51,391 nt of DNA from an uncultured Lachnospiraceae bacterium (GCA_910587635.1 CAJUNB010000020.1:1-51391), one strand, 5' to 3'. Positions 15,533-24,538 are shown, numbered from the stretch's first letter. Numbers and translations: made by a program. Notes: generated from the letters alone by a model not told the origin.

Positions 15533-15825
15533 TACAAAAGAGAACATTCATTATAGATCAAATCTAATGAAAGAGAGGTACGGTCCAAAGAAAAATTAAG
15601 TTAAGGCACTGAAGAAGAGACAGAAGTACAAAAGAAGCATTCGTTCAAGTACAAGAGATGAAGTTAAGTGCAGTTACATAAGAACCTCGCTACAGTACAA
15701 AGGTACAAAAGATAAGAATTGGAAAGAGAACGGATGTGGAAAGAAAAAAAGAAAAGGAGGTATCATCCATTGGACAGCGTGGTATGAGAAGGGAGTATGT
15801 AATAAGTAAAACATACTCCCTTCTT
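15533..15825 (+). ncRNA. Candidate roughly 290-nt non-coding RNA
   Basis: The 480-nt gap between the transglutaminase-like gene and typA contains a perfect promoter and a perfect terminator framing this purine-rich stretch. It carries a recurring GTACAA(A)AG-type motif (near 15530, 15627, 15648 and twice near 15700) and no ORF above 40 codons. Small frames exist: ATG 15734 to TGA 15787 reads MWKEKKKRRYHPLDSVV, and AGGAGG at 15755-15760 sits 9 nt before TTG 15770 in the same frame (MDSVV). It may thus be a small-peptide mRNA instead. It matches no RNA family I recognise. Confidence 0.45.
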
Positions 15826-15826
15826 A
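15789..15826. terminator. Perfect hairpin between the ncRNA candidate and typA
   Basis: AAGGGAGTATGT (15789-15800) pairs with ACATACTCCCTT (15811-15822) across a 10-nt loop; moderate T-rich tail on the plus strand. It lies between convergent units and probably serves both. Confidence 0.75.
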
Positions 15827-15840
15827 ATTGTATTCTTATT

Positions 15841-17670
15841 TTATTTCTTCATGGCAGCCCTTTTTCGCAGAGTCGGATCTAAAATCTTCTTACGGATTCG
15901 AAGACTCTTTGGAGTGACTTCCAAAAGCTCGTCTGTGTCAATGAATTCCAATGCCTGTTCCAAACTGAGAATTCTGGGAGGTGTGAGACGAAGCGCTTCG
16001 TCCGCGCTGGAAGAACGGGTATTTGTCAGATGCTTTGTCTTGCACACGTTCAATTCGATATCTTCACTTTTTCCGTTTTGTCCCACTACCATGCCCGCAT
16101 ATACTTTTTCGCCTGGACCAATGAACAGAGAGCCTCTTTCCTGAGCATTGTACAGACCATAAGTGATCGCTTCTCCTGCCTCAAATGCGATCAGAGAGCC
16201 CTGTTTTCTGTATTGGATATCTCCTTTATAGGGACCGTAACCGTTGAAGACAGAATTCATGACGCCGTTTCCTTTTGTGTCGGTGAGAAATTCTCCCCGG
16301 TATCCAATGAGTCCTCTCGCGGGAATGGAAAATTCCAGACGGGTGTAGCCGCCCCCAAGAGGCCGCATATTCATCAATTCTCCCTTTCGGATACTCAGCT
16401 TTTCAATGACCGTTCCCGAAAATTCTTCCGGTACATCAGCATAGACGAGTTCCATGGGTTCCAGTTTTTCTCCGCTTTCTCCTTTGCGGTACAATACTTC
16501 TGCTTTGCTGACAGCAAATTCGTAGCCTTCCCGACGCATGTTTTCAATCAGAACTGATAAATGCAGTTCTCCCCGTCCTGAGACTTTGAAGCTTTCCGTC
16601 GTATCTGTTTCCTCTACGCGGAGGGAAACATCCGTATTCAGTTCCCGGAACAGCCTGTCACGAAGATGACGGCTTGTAACATATTTGCCTTCCTGGCCTG
16701 CCAGGGGAGAATCATTGACAAGGAACTGCATGGCGATCGTTGGCTCGGAAATTTTTTGGAACGGGATCGGTTTTGGCTGCTCCGGGGAGCAGAGGGTATC
16801 TCCGATGCGGATATCTGAAATACCGGAGATAGCTACAATGGAACCGAATTTCGCTTCCTTTACTTCGACTTTATTCAGCCCGTCAAATTCATACAGGTTG
16901 CTTACCTTTACTTTTACCCGTTTGTCCGGGTCATGGTGGTTGACAATAACAACCTCTTTTCCCATGCAGATAGAACCGTTATCCACTTTTCCCACACCAA
17001 TGCGTCCCACATATTCGTTGTAGTCGATGGTACTGATGAGTACCTGGGTGCCGGCATCTGGATCTCCTACCGGAGCGGGAATATAGTTGATAATCGTTTC
17101 GAACAGGGGAATCATGTTGCCGTTGCCGTCATCCAGGTCCAGTGTCGCTGTTCCTTCTTTTGCTGAAGCGAAGACGAAAGGGCAGTCGAGCTGTTTTTCA
17201 TTGGCATCCAGATCGATAAACAATTCCAGTACCTCGTCGATGATTTCCTGAGGCCTGGCCTGGGGGCGGTCGATCTTATTGATGCAGACGATAACAGGAT
17301 GATTCAGTTCCAGTGCTTTTTTCAGTACAAAGCGTGTCTGGGGCATGACACCTTCAAAGGCATCTACTACCAGGATGACTCCGTTTACCATTTTCAGCAC
17401 ACGCTCTACTTCGCCGCCGAAATCTGCATGCCCCGGAGTGTCGATGATATTGATCTTTGTGCCTTTATACATAACGGCAGTATTTTTGGCCAGAATGGTA
17501 ATACCCCGTTCTCTTTCGATATCATTGGAGTCCATGATACGTTCTGCCACTTCCTGATTTTCCCGGAATACTCCGCTCTGTTTCAGAAGCTCGTCCACAA
17601 GGGTGGTCTTGCCATGGTCTACATGGGCAATGATTGCTACGTTTCGAATATCATTTCTTGTCTGTTTCAT
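15841..17670 (-). CDS. typA: TypA/BipA ribosome-associated translational GTPase
   Basis: 609-aa translation-factor GTPase that binds the 70S ribosome and supports ribosome assembly and stress adaptation. G1 is AHVDHGKTTL (P-loop variant typical of translational GTPases), G2 region RERGITILAKN, G3 DTPGHADFGGE, G4 NKIDR and G5 SAKEG, followed by EF-Tu domain 2 and EF-G C-terminal-like domains. The frame is open to 17730, but ATG 17670 has AGAGGA 7 nt upstream and gives the normal family length. Monocistronic, convergent with the ncRNA candidate. Confidence 0.97.
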   Translation of the reverse strand: MKQTRNDIRNVAIIAHVDHGKTTLVDELLKQSGVFRENQEVAERIMDSNDIERERGITILAKNTAVMYKGTKINIIDTPGHADFGGEVERVLKMVNGVILVVDAFEGVMPQTRFVLKKALELNHPVIVCINKIDRPQARPQEIIDEVLELFIDLDANEKQLDCPFVFASAKEGTATLDLDDGNGNMIPLFETIINYIPAPVGDPDAGTQVLISTIDYNEYVGRIGVGKVDNGSICMGKEVVIVNHHDPDKRVKVKVSNLYEFDGLNKVEVKEAKFGSIVAISGISDIRIGDTLCSPEQPKPIPFQKISEPTIAMQFLVNDSPLAGQEGKYVTSRHLRDRLFRELNTDVSLRVEETDTTESFKVSGRGELHLSVLIENMRREGYEFAVSKAEVLYRKGESGEKLEPMELVYADVPEEFSGTVIEKLSIRKGELMNMRPLGGGYTRLEFSIPARGLIGYRGEFLTDTKGNGVMNSVFNGYGPYKGDIQYRKQGSLIAFEAGEAITYGLYNAQERGSLFIGPGEKVYAGMVVGQNGKSEDIELNVCKTKHLTNTRSSSADEALRLTPPRILSLEQALEFIDTDELLEVTPKSLRIRKKILDPTLRKRAAMKK

Positions 17671-17889
17671 ATTTTCAGTCCTCTGTTTTGATTTTCTTCC
17701 TTGACATATCTGTCGTCTTTTATCGCTCATTTTTCCGATATCTGACGGTGCCGTCGCTCATTATAGCATTCCCCTGGAGAAGATGCAATAATTGACTTTT
17801 CGGTTTTGTATACGTTATAATTAGCATATACAATAAAAGACAGGTTATTATATGAAAATGGGCGAAATGACAGAAAGGAGGATGCGTTT

Positions 17890-18489
17890 ATGTATAATAT
17901 TATAACAATTGAACGTCGGTATGCCAGTGGGGGGAATGAAATAGGAAAGAGACTGGCAGAATCGCTGGGCTTCCGGCTCTATGACAGGAATATTCTGATA
18001 GAGGCGGCGAAAAATCTGGATATACCCTTTGCCAAAATAGAAGGGCTGGAGGAAAGTAGTTCGGGAAGCATCCTGCTCAATCTTTCCAGGACACCTCTGG
18101 GAGGATTTTCCAATAACAAAGACCTGCCATTGGCGGATAAACTGTTTCTGGAAGAGAAACGTATTATTGAAGAGGCAGCCGAGAAAGGGAACTGCGTCAT
18201 CGTGGGAAGAGCTTCCGGGTATATTCTCCGGGAAAAGAAAAACAGTCTGCGGGTATTTATTTATGCAGATCATGAAAAACGGATCAAACGTGCTATTGAG
18301 AGAGAAGGTATTCTGAGGGCAGAGGCAGAAAACACTTTAAAAAGATATGATAAAAAAAGAAGTGATTTTTATAATTCCGTTACCAATCAGGAATGGAGCG
18401 ATCCGAAATGTTATGAGCTCTATATGAATGCCGGAGTGCTTGGCATTGACCTGTGTGTCAGGATGCTGATAGAGGCAGTAAAAGGATAG
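17890..18489 (+). CDS. Cytidylate kinase-like family protein
   Basis: 199-aa P-loop kinase of the cytidylate-kinase-like family common in Clostridia. The N-terminus IITIERRYASGGNEIGKRLAESLG replaces the canonical GxxGSGKST loop of Cmk, as in this subfamily; VIVGRASGYILREKKNSLRVFIYAD and the arginine-rich lid KRIKRAIEREG follow. The true substrate is not established, so this is not called cmk. GAAAGGAGG precedes the ATG by about 8 nt. Confidence 0.88.
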   Translation: MYNIITIERRYASGGNEIGKRLAESLGFRLYDRNILIEAAKNLDIPFAKIEGLEESSSGSILLNLSRTPLGGFSNNKDLPLADKLFLEEKRIIEEAAEKGNCVIVGRASGYILREKKNSLRVFIYADHEKRIKRAIEREGILRAEAENTLKRYDKKRSDFYNSVTNQEWSDPKCYELYMNAGVLGIDLCVRMLIEAVKG

Positions 18490-18507
18490 AGGTACAGTGG
18501 TTTTGAA

Positions 18508-18567
18508 GAAGCCTGTTTTGCAGTCCGCTCGTGTGCGGAGAGTCCTGTGAAGCAGGCTTCTTTTTTT
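18508..18567 (+). terminator. Strong terminator after the cytidylate-kinase-like gene
   Basis: GAAGCCTG (18508-18515) pairs with CAGGCTTC (18553-18560) around an inner hairpin, followed by T7 (18561-18567). Confidence 0.9.
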
Positions 18568-18724
18568 ATTCCATACTCCCTTTCTTTGGAAATTCTCCAG
18601 TTGCTCCCATATTTGTACATATTGTCGAATCCTGCGATATCTGGTTGTTCTAATCCGTATTTTTTCACATATATATAATAATACATTACTGGAAAAAATT
18701 CTTATTTAAGAAGGGAGAACAAAG

Positions 18725-19360
18725 ATGACAGATAAGGTTATTGAAAACAACCAGGTGACGATTATGGGTGAAGTGATAGGGGATTTTATGTTCAGCCACG
18801 AGATTTTCGGAGAAGGCTTTTATATGGTGGATGTGGAAGTGGCCCGTCTCAGCGAATCTTCGGATGTGATTCCGGTTATGGTATCGGAGCGGCTGCTGGA
18901 TGTAAATGCGGATTACAAAGGACGGAATCTGTGTGTGGCAGGACAGTTCCGATCCTATAACCGGCATGAAGAAAAGAAGAATAAACTTGTTTTATCAGTC
19001 TTTGCCAGAGAAATCGAATTTATGGACACAATTGAGGAAAGTGCCAAAACGAATCAAATTTATCTGGACGGTTATATTTGTAAAGAACCCGTCTATCGGA
19101 AAACACCTCTCGGAAGGGAAATTGCGGATTTGCTCCTTGCGGTCAACAGACCTTACGGAAAATCCGATTACATACCCTGTATTTGCTGGGGCAGAAATGC
19201 CAGATATGTGAGCAGCTTTACAGTGGGCTCCAGATGTCTCGTGTGGGGAAGGATTCAAAGCAGAGAATATATGAAAAAAATATCCGAAGAATTGACAGAA
19301 AAGCGGATTGCCTATGAAGTATCGGTGAGTAAGTTGGAGCTGGCAGATGAGGAAGAGTAG
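18725..19360 (+). CDS. Dual OB-fold single-stranded DNA-binding-like protein
   Basis: 211-aa protein that reads as two consecutive OB folds of the SSB/PriB type. The first (about 8-98) has NQVTIMGEVIGDFMFSHE, a VDVEVARLSE strand and LCVAGQFRSYN. The second (about 108-205) has NQIYLDGYICKEPVYRKTP, DLLLAVNRPYGKSDYIPCICWG, a strand pattern typical of SSB, and CLVWGRIQSREY. The N-terminal unit is divergent. There is no acidic DDDIPF-type tail, so it is not the main replicative SSB. GAAGGGAGAACAAAG precedes the ATG. Confidence 0.75.
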   Translation: MTDKVIENNQVTIMGEVIGDFMFSHEIFGEGFYMVDVEVARLSESSDVIPVMVSERLLDVNADYKGRNLCVAGQFRSYNRHEEKKNKLVLSVFAREIEFMDTIEESAKTNQIYLDGYICKEPVYRKTPLGREIADLLLAVNRPYGKSDYIPCICWGRNARYVSSFTVGSRCLVWGRIQSREYMKKISEELTEKRIAYEVSVSKLELADEEE

Positions 19361-19380
19361 GGAAAAGCACAATGGGCAGC

Positions 19381-19409
19381 TTGACAGTTTCCGGGGTGTC
19401 TGCTATGAT
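19381..19409 (+). promoter_or_regulatory. Sigma-A promoter of the dapA lysine riboswitch
   Basis: TTGACA (19381-19386), 17-nt spacer, TATGAT (19404-19409). It overlaps the end of the upstream intergenic space and starts transcription about 10 nt before the riboswitch. Confidence 0.85.
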
Positions 19410-19423
19410 AAAAATGTTAAGGA

Positions 19424-19600
19424 ATAGTAGGATAGAGGTTGCGCGTTTCAAAAGTAGTTTTTCTGATGTGTCAGGCACAGGAGAGGAAAAGAGAAAGGGG
19501 AGCGCGCCGAAAGAGGGCATTTCCATGAAGATGCTGTCTTGGGCATGCATTGAACAAGTGTATGACTGTCATCTTGTTTTATGGATGGGGCGCTATCGAG
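19424..19600 (+). ncRNA. Lysine riboswitch (L box) controlling dapA
   Basis: Conserved L-box blocks are recognisable in order: GATAGAGGTTGCGC (19431-19444) and AAAAGTAG; GGGGAGCGCGCCGAAAGAGG (19497-19516); GTCTTGGGCATGCATTGAAC; ACTGTCATC; and GGGGCGCTATCGAG (19587-19600). P1 is closed by GATAG (19431-19435) with CTATC (19593-19597). It sits in the 414-nt space upstream of dapA, the standard target. Lysine binding should favour the terminator at 19615-19647 and switch off lysine/DAP synthesis. Confidence 0.92.
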
Positions 19601-19614
19601 ATTATGGATTTATG

Positions 19615-19648
19615 ACCGGCTCATCTGTAATTGTGGGCCGGTTTTTTA
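19615..19648 (+). terminator. Riboswitch expression-platform terminator
   Basis: ACCGGC (19615-19620) pairs with GCCGGT (19637-19642), then T6. This is the off-state terminator of the lysine riboswitch. Confidence 0.88.
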
Positions 19649-19774
19649 TTCTATCGAAAATTGCTTCACAGTTTCCGACAGAATAAAAAACATAAATGCG
19701 CAGCGCGATTCTTTATTTTTCTATCGGAAATCGTTTCGTACAAAGGAAAAAGGAATGGAAAAGGAGGAAATAGT

Positions 19775-20656
19775 ATGGCAATTTTTAAAGGTGCAGGTGT
19801 GGCAATCATAACACCGTTTCATGAGGATGGCAGGGTAGATTATGAAAAATTCGGAGAATTGATAGAATATCAGATTGACGGTGGAACAGATGCAATCATC
19901 GTATGCGGGACGACAGGAGAGTCTTCCACCCTCACACATGAGGAACATCTGGAAGTCATTCGCTATTGTGTGGAAAGGGTGGCAGGCCGGATTCCGGTAG
20001 TAGGTGGTACTGGTTCTAACTGCACCGAAACGGCAATCTATCTTTCCAAGGAGGCAGAGAAAGCAGGCGTAGATGGGATTCTTGTTGTGACACCCTATTA
20101 TAATAAGGCAACGCAGAAGGGACTCTACGAGCATTTCAAAGCGATTGCAGAGTCAGTGTCGGTTCCGATGATTCTTTACAATATTGCGGGACGGACCGGT
20201 ATCAATATCCTGCCGGAAACAATTGTAAAGCTCTGCAGAGATGTGAAAAATATCGTAGGGGTGAAAGAGGCCTCCGGTAATATTTCTCAGGTGGCTAAGA
20301 TTATGTCTCTGGCAGATGGATGTGTGGATCTGTATTCGGGCAATGATGATCAGATCGTTCCCCTGCTGTCTCTTGGGGGATTGGGAGTTATTTCTGTGCT
20401 TTCCAATGTGGCGCCCAGACAGACCCATGACATATGTGCCAAATTTTTTGAAGGGGATCTGGCAGGAAGCCTGAAAATACAGTTGGATGCGATTCCATTG
20501 ATCGATGCCCTGTTTAGTGAGGTGAATCCCATACCGGTGAAAAAAGCAATTGCACTTCAGGGAAGAGCCGGGGGAAGACTGCGGATGCCTCTTACGGAAA
20601 TGGAAACGGAACATGCAGAAAAGCTGAAAAGAGCTATGGAAGAATTTGGGGTTTGA
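19775..20656 (+). CDS. dapA: 4-hydroxy-tetrahydrodipicolinate synthase
   Basis: 293-aa (beta/alpha)8 aldolase condensing pyruvate with aspartate semialdehyde, first step of the lysine/diaminopimelate branch (also supplying dipicolinate for spores). Seen: GTTGESSTLTHEEH, the YYNKATQKGLYEHF tyrosine region, YNIAGRTGINI, and the Schiff-base lysine in NIVGVKEASGNI. The frame is open 144 bp upstream, but ATG 19775 has AAGGAGG and matches the family start MAIFKGAGVAIITPF. Regulated by the upstream lysine riboswitch. Confidence 0.97.
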   Translation: MAIFKGAGVAIITPFHEDGRVDYEKFGELIEYQIDGGTDAIIVCGTTGESSTLTHEEHLEVIRYCVERVAGRIPVVGGTGSNCTETAIYLSKEAEKAGVDGILVVTPYYNKATQKGLYEHFKAIAESVSVPMILYNIAGRTGINILPETIVKLCRDVKNIVGVKEASGNISQVAKIMSLADGCVDLYSGNDDQIVPLLSLGGLGVISVLSNVAPRQTHDICAKFFEGDLAGSLKIQLDAIPLIDALFSEVNPIPVKKAIALQGRAGGRLRMPLTEMETEHAEKLKRAMEEFGV

Positions 20657-20702
20657 GCAGTATGAATTATCTTAAATTTCGATGGAAAAACAAGTTTTTT
20701 TA

Positions 20703-20731
20703 TTGTTTTTCCAGAAAGTTCGTGCTAAAAT
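20703..20731 (+). promoter_or_regulatory. Candidate sigma-A promoter for the small membrane proteins
   Basis: TTGTTT (20703-20708), 17-nt spacer, TAAAAT (20726-20731), about 85 nt before the next gene. A TATAAT also occurs at 20741-20746 without a matching -35. Confidence 0.45.
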
Positions 20732-20817
20732 AGTAGCATGTATAATGATTACTTTTCCGGGGTTCCGGTAAGTATAGTTTACATAATATTATTTTCTGAG
20801 GAAAAGGAGAAAAGGTT

Positions 20818-21309
20818 ATGAATTCATGGACTATCACGGACAGTAATGGAACAACGCACAGTATCGGCTGCAAGGCGAAAAGTTTTGGCGGGCCGGAAAT
20901 TACGGTGGATACGAATACTTACAGAGTAAAATCCAGTAATTATTTCGTTAATGTGGTAGATTATTCGGTGGACTTCCCGGGAGCCAACTGCCATGTAGTT
21001 ATGATCGGCAAAAAGGCAAGACTTGCAGTAAATGGTACATATCAGGATGACGGTACTACTTATGAGCCTGTTTCCAGCATTCCTGCATGGGTATGGGTAC
21101 TGGTAGCATTGAGTGTGATCGGTGGTTACTTCTTTGCTGGTATTATTGGTCTTCTTGTTGGTATTCTGATGAGCTCACAGTATATTTCTGCTGCTTTACA
21201 GAAAAACATGAAGAAGGTTGCAATCTCTTTTGTGATTTTCCTTGTTATTGTGATTGTGTTCTTCGTAGTAGTGAATATGGCAGTATCAGGATTGGCAGCT
21301 TCGATGTAA
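20818..21309 (+). CDS. Hypothetical membrane protein
   Basis: 163-aa protein of unknown function. The N-terminal 85 residues look like a soluble beta-rich domain (SWTITDSNGTTHSIGCKAKSF, FGGPEITVDTNTYRVKSSN), followed by two hydrophobic segments (about 89-117 and 131-158). AAAAGGAGAAAAGGTT precedes the ATG. The DUF4190 gene follows after 21 nt, so the two are probably one unit placed between dapA and dapB. Confidence 0.7.
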   Translation: MNSWTITDSNGTTHSIGCKAKSFGGPEITVDTNTYRVKSSNYFVNVVDYSVDFPGANCHVVMIGKKARLAVNGTYQDDGTTYEPVSSIPAWVWVLVALSVIGGYFFAGIIGLLVGILMSSQYISAALQKNMKKVAISFVIFLVIVIVFFVVVNMAVSGLAASM

Positions 21310-21330
21310 CGTAACGGACAGAGGTAAGAT

Positions 21331-21672
21331 ATGAACGAAAACAATACACAAAACGGGTCTAACCAGAACAATAATGGTTATAGCAGTTTCAGCCCGAATA
21401 ATTATAATGGACCGGTAGTTGTAGCCAATGCGGTACCGGAAAAGAATGGCGGGAAAGCCGTAGCAAGTCTGGTATGCGGTATTCTTTCTATCCTTGGTTC
21501 CTGGTCTTTTGTGAGCATTGGCTTGAGTATTGCGGGGATTATTCTGGGAATCATCAATCTTGTTCAGAAAAATCCGCAAAAGGGAATGGCAATTGCGGGA
21601 ATTATTTTATCGGTACTTGGATTTTTGCTTGTATGGGTTTTTATATTTATTTACGCGGTTGCGATGCTTTAA
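21331..21672 (+). CDS. DUF4190 domain-containing membrane protein
   Basis: 113-aa protein with an Asn/Gln/Ser-rich N-terminus (about 1-30) and two membrane helices in the DUF4190 pattern: GGKAVASLVCGILSILGSW, GIILGIINLVQKNPQKGMAIAGIILSVLGFLL. The family is usually of unknown role, often near cell-surface or secretion genes. ACAGAGG precedes the ATG weakly. Confidence 0.82.
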   Translation: MNENNTQNGSNQNNNGYSSFSPNNYNGPVVVANAVPEKNGGKAVASLVCGILSILGSWSFVSIGLSIAGIILGIINLVQKNPQKGMAIAGIILSVLGFLLVWVFIFIYAVAML

Positions 21673-21690
21673 GAAAAAAGAAAACAGAGG

Positions 21691-21719
21691 GTGCTTCGGA
21701 AATTTCCGAAGCACTTTTT
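21691..21719 (+). terminator. Intrinsic terminator after the DUF4190 gene
   Basis: A 24-nt perfect palindrome whose half is GTGCTTCGGAAA (21691-21714), followed by T5. Confidence 0.9.
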
Positions 21720-21823
21720 ATACACATGCCCACATAGGGAATATTATCGTTTACAGAGGTATATGTGCAGCAGTGTGGTGAGCAGGGGATATCCCCTCTA
21801 CTCGATGAAGGAGGGAATGCAAT

Positions 21824-22585
21824 TTGGTTAAAATAGTGATACATGGCTGTAACGGCCGCATGGGGCAGTTTATCAGCAAAATAGCGGCAGCGGATTCTGA
21901 AGTCGAAATTGTAGCGGGGGTGGATATTTCGGATCATATTTCCAATCCCTACCCGGTCTATAGCTCTATAGAAAAATGTGAAGAACAGGCAGATGTGGTT
22001 ATCGATTTTGCTTCTGCAAAGGCGGTGGACGGGCTGCTTGCTTTCTGTAAGGAAAAAAAGGTTCCCTGTGTGCTGTGCACGACAGGATTGAATGAAGCAC
22101 AGCTTCAAATGGTGCAGGAAACGTCCCGGGAAGTGGCACTGCTGAAGTCGGCCAATATGTCTCTTGGTATCAATCTTTTACTGAAGCTGCTTCGGGAAGC
22201 GGCTCCCGTGCTGGCGGCGGCCGGATTTGATATGGAGATTGTGGAAAAGCATCACAGTCAGAAACTGGATGCACCGAGTGGGACAGCGTTGGCGCTGGCA
22301 GATTCCATAAATGGTGCACTGGGAAATGCCTATGAATATGTCTATGACAGAAGTGACAGAAGACAAACACGCCCGGCAAAAGAGATCGGCATCTCGGCGG
22401 TCAGGGGCGGTACGATCGTGGGAGATCACGATGTGATTTTTGCAGGGACAGATGAAGTCATCACTTTATCTCACAGAGCGTATTCGAGAGAAGTATTTGC
22501 CAAAGGGGCTGTCCAGGCGGCAAAATTCCTGGCAGGCAAACCTGCGGGATACTATGGGATGGACGATGTGATTGAAGGGAAATAA
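21824..22585 (+). CDS. dapB: 4-hydroxy-tetrahydrodipicolinate reductase
   Basis: 253-aa NAD(P)H-dependent reductase, next step after DapA. Nucleotide-binding motif IHGCNGRMGQFI at the N-terminus and the family signature EKHHSQKLDAPSGTALALAD (around 144-163) are present. It starts with TTG 21824, 8 nt after AAGGAGGG, so a TTG start is well supported. dapA is 1.2 kb upstream, separated by two membrane-protein genes and a terminator; I see no lysine riboswitch of its own. fbp starts 3 nt later. Confidence 0.95.
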   Translation: MVKIVIHGCNGRMGQFISKIAAADSEVEIVAGVDISDHISNPYPVYSSIEKCEEQADVVIDFASAKAVDGLLAFCKEKKVPCVLCTTGLNEAQLQMVQETSREVALLKSANMSLGINLLLKLLREAAPVLAAAGFDMEIVEKHHSQKLDAPSGTALALADSINGALGNAYEYVYDRSDRRQTRPAKEIGISAVRGGTIVGDHDVIFAGTDEVITLSHRAYSREVFAKGAVQAAKFLAGKPAGYYGMDDVIEGK

Positions 22586-22588
22586 AAT

Positions 22589-24538
22589 ATGCAACTTTTG
22601 TATTTGAAGACTCTGGCGAAACAGTATCCTACGATAGCGGCGGCCTCGAGAGAGATTATCAATCTGCAGGCCATACTGAGTCTGCCCAAAGGAACAGAAC
22701 ATTTTCTGACGGATATTCATGGAGAGTATGAGCAGTTCAATCATGTGTTGAAAAATGGTTCGGGAACGGTAAAGACAAAGATCGATGAAGAATTCGGCAA
22801 TACGCTCAGCAGCAGAGATAAAAAGAGCCTTGCCACGCTCATCTATTATCCAAAGGAAAAGCTGGAGCTGGTGCTGCAGCAGGAGGAAAATATTGAGGAC
22901 TGGTATAAGATTACTCTGCACAGACTTGTACAGATCACGAAACGGGTGGCGTCCAAATACACCCGTTCCAAAGTGAGAAAAGCTCTGCCAAAAGATTTCG
23001 CCTATATCATCGAGGAACTCATCACAGAGAAAGAAGAAGTACAGGATAAGGAAGGTTATTATAACGAAATTATTCGTACCATTATTCGTATCGGCAGTGC
23101 TCCTGGTTTCATCGTTGCGTTGGGAGAACTGATCCAAAGGCTTGTCATTGATCATCTTCATATCGTGGGGGATATCTTTGACAGAGGGCCGGGGCCCCAT
23201 ATTATTATGGATACGCTGGAAGAGTATCATTCCGTAGATGTGCAGTGGGGAAACCATGATATTGTCTGGATGGGAGCGGCCAGTGGCCATCTGGCCTGTA
23301 TCGCTACTGTCATCCGTACTTCAGTGCGCTATGGAAATCTGGATATACTGGAGGACGGCTACGGTATTAATCTGATCCCTCTTGTGACCTTTGCCATGGA
23401 GACTTATAAAGACAGCGATTGCAGTGTGTTTGCGATCAATTACAACAATGATTATAATATGAAAGATCTGCAGCTGGATATGAGAATGCACAAAGCCATT
23501 ACGATGCTTCAGCTGAAGCTGGAAGGGCAGATCATTAAGAGACATCCTGAATATCATATGGATGACAGACTCCTTCTCGATAAAATTGATTTTGCCAATA
23601 AGACGGTGACGATTGCAGGACAGTCTTATGAGATGAATGATGTGGATTTCCCTACGGTCAACCCGGAGAACCCATATAAGCTGACGTCTGAGGAAGCGGA
23701 ACTGATGGAACGGCTGCGCCAGGCTTTTGTACACTGTGAAAAGCTCCAGAGACATGTGCGTTTTCTCTTTTCCAAAGGAGGGCTGTATAAAGTACACAAT
23801 TCCAATCTGCTGTATCATGGTTGTGTTCCCATGGATGAAGAAGGGAATTTTCTGAAGGTAGAAGTGGACGGCCAGGAATATGCGGGAAAGAAGCTGTATG
23901 ATGTGCTGGAATATTATGCCAGAAAGGGATTTTACAGTCGGCACAATGTGGCAGAAAAGAGAAAAGGGCAGGATATGCTCTGGTATATATGGACAGGTCC
24001 CAATTCTCCTGTATTCGGTAAAAATAAGATGGCTACTTTTGAGCGGTATTTTGTGAAGGACAAATCTACTCATACGGAAGTGAAAAACAGTTATTATCGG
24101 TTGATGGACAATGAGGAGATCGTCAATAAAATACTGCGGGAATTTAATCTGGATGAGGTAAAGTCTCATATCGTGAATGGACATGTGCCGGTGGAAATCA
24201 AAAAGGGGGAGACCCCTATCAAATGCGGTGGAAAACTTTTAATTATAGATGGGGGATTTTCCAAGGCCTATCAAAGCAAGACAGGAATTGCCGGGTATAC
24301 TCTTGTATCCAATTCTCATGGGATGCGTCTGGTGGCTCATGAGACTTTTGAATCCAAGGAAGATGCCATTCAGAGGGAGTCAGATATTTTTTCCGATACG
24401 ATTTTAATTGAGACGGCCGTAAACCGCCTGCGGGTGTCGGATACGGATATCGGAAGAGAACTGCAAGAGAGTATCGGCTATCTGGAACTGTTGCTACAGG
24501 CATACCAGGACGGTACGATCGTAGAGAAAGTAAAATAG
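22589..24538 (+). CDS. fbp: Fructose-1,6-bisphosphatase class III
   Basis: 649-aa Firmicutes-type (class 3) fructose-bisphosphatase of gluconeogenesis. It carries a calcineurin-like metallophosphatase core: HFLTDIHGEYEQF (about 37-50), HIVGDIFDRGPGPHIIMD (about 190-207), VQWGNHDIVWMGAA (about 216-229), and distal histidines in IVNGHVPVE and NSHGMRLVAH. Length fits the family (640-670 aa). It starts 3 nt after dapB, so translation is probably coupled despite no clear ribosome binding site beyond GAAGGGAAATAAA. Confidence 0.96.
   Translation: MQLLYLKTLAKQYPTIAAASREIINLQAILSLPKGTEHFLTDIHGEYEQFNHVLKNGSGTVKTKIDEEFGNTLSSRDKKSLATLIYYPKEKLELVLQQEENIEDWYKITLHRLVQITKRVASKYTRSKVRKALPKDFAYIIEELITEKEEVQDKEGYYNEIIRTIIRIGSAPGFIVALGELIQRLVIDHLHIVGDIFDRGPGPHIIMDTLEEYHSVDVQWGNHDIVWMGAASGHLACIATVIRTSVRYGNLDILEDGYGINLIPLVTFAMETYKDSDCSVFAINYNNDYNMKDLQLDMRMHKAITMLQLKLEGQIIKRHPEYHMDDRLLLDKIDFANKTVTIAGQSYEMNDVDFPTVNPENPYKLTSEEAELMERLRQAFVHCEKLQRHVRFLFSKGGLYKVHNSNLLYHGCVPMDEEGNFLKVEVDGQEYAGKKLYDVLEYYARKGFYSRHNVAEKRKGQDMLWYIWTGPNSPVFGKNKMATFERYFVKDKSTHTEVKNSYYRLMDNEEIVNKILREFNLDEVKSHIVNGHVPVEIKKGETPIKCGGKLLIIDGGFSKAYQSKTGIAGYTLVSNSHGMRLVAHETFESKEDAIQRESDIFSDTILIETAVNRLRVSDTDIGRELQESIGYLELLLQAYQDGTIVEKVK

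Noticed and set aside
15841..17730. Plus-strand frames opposite typA (up to 175 aa)
   Set aside because: Shadows of a highly conserved minus-strand gene; no independent signals.
18420..18686. 88-aa minus-strand frame over the terminator after the cytidylate-kinase-like gene
   Set aside because: It crosses a strong terminator and the end of another gene and has no ribosome binding site.
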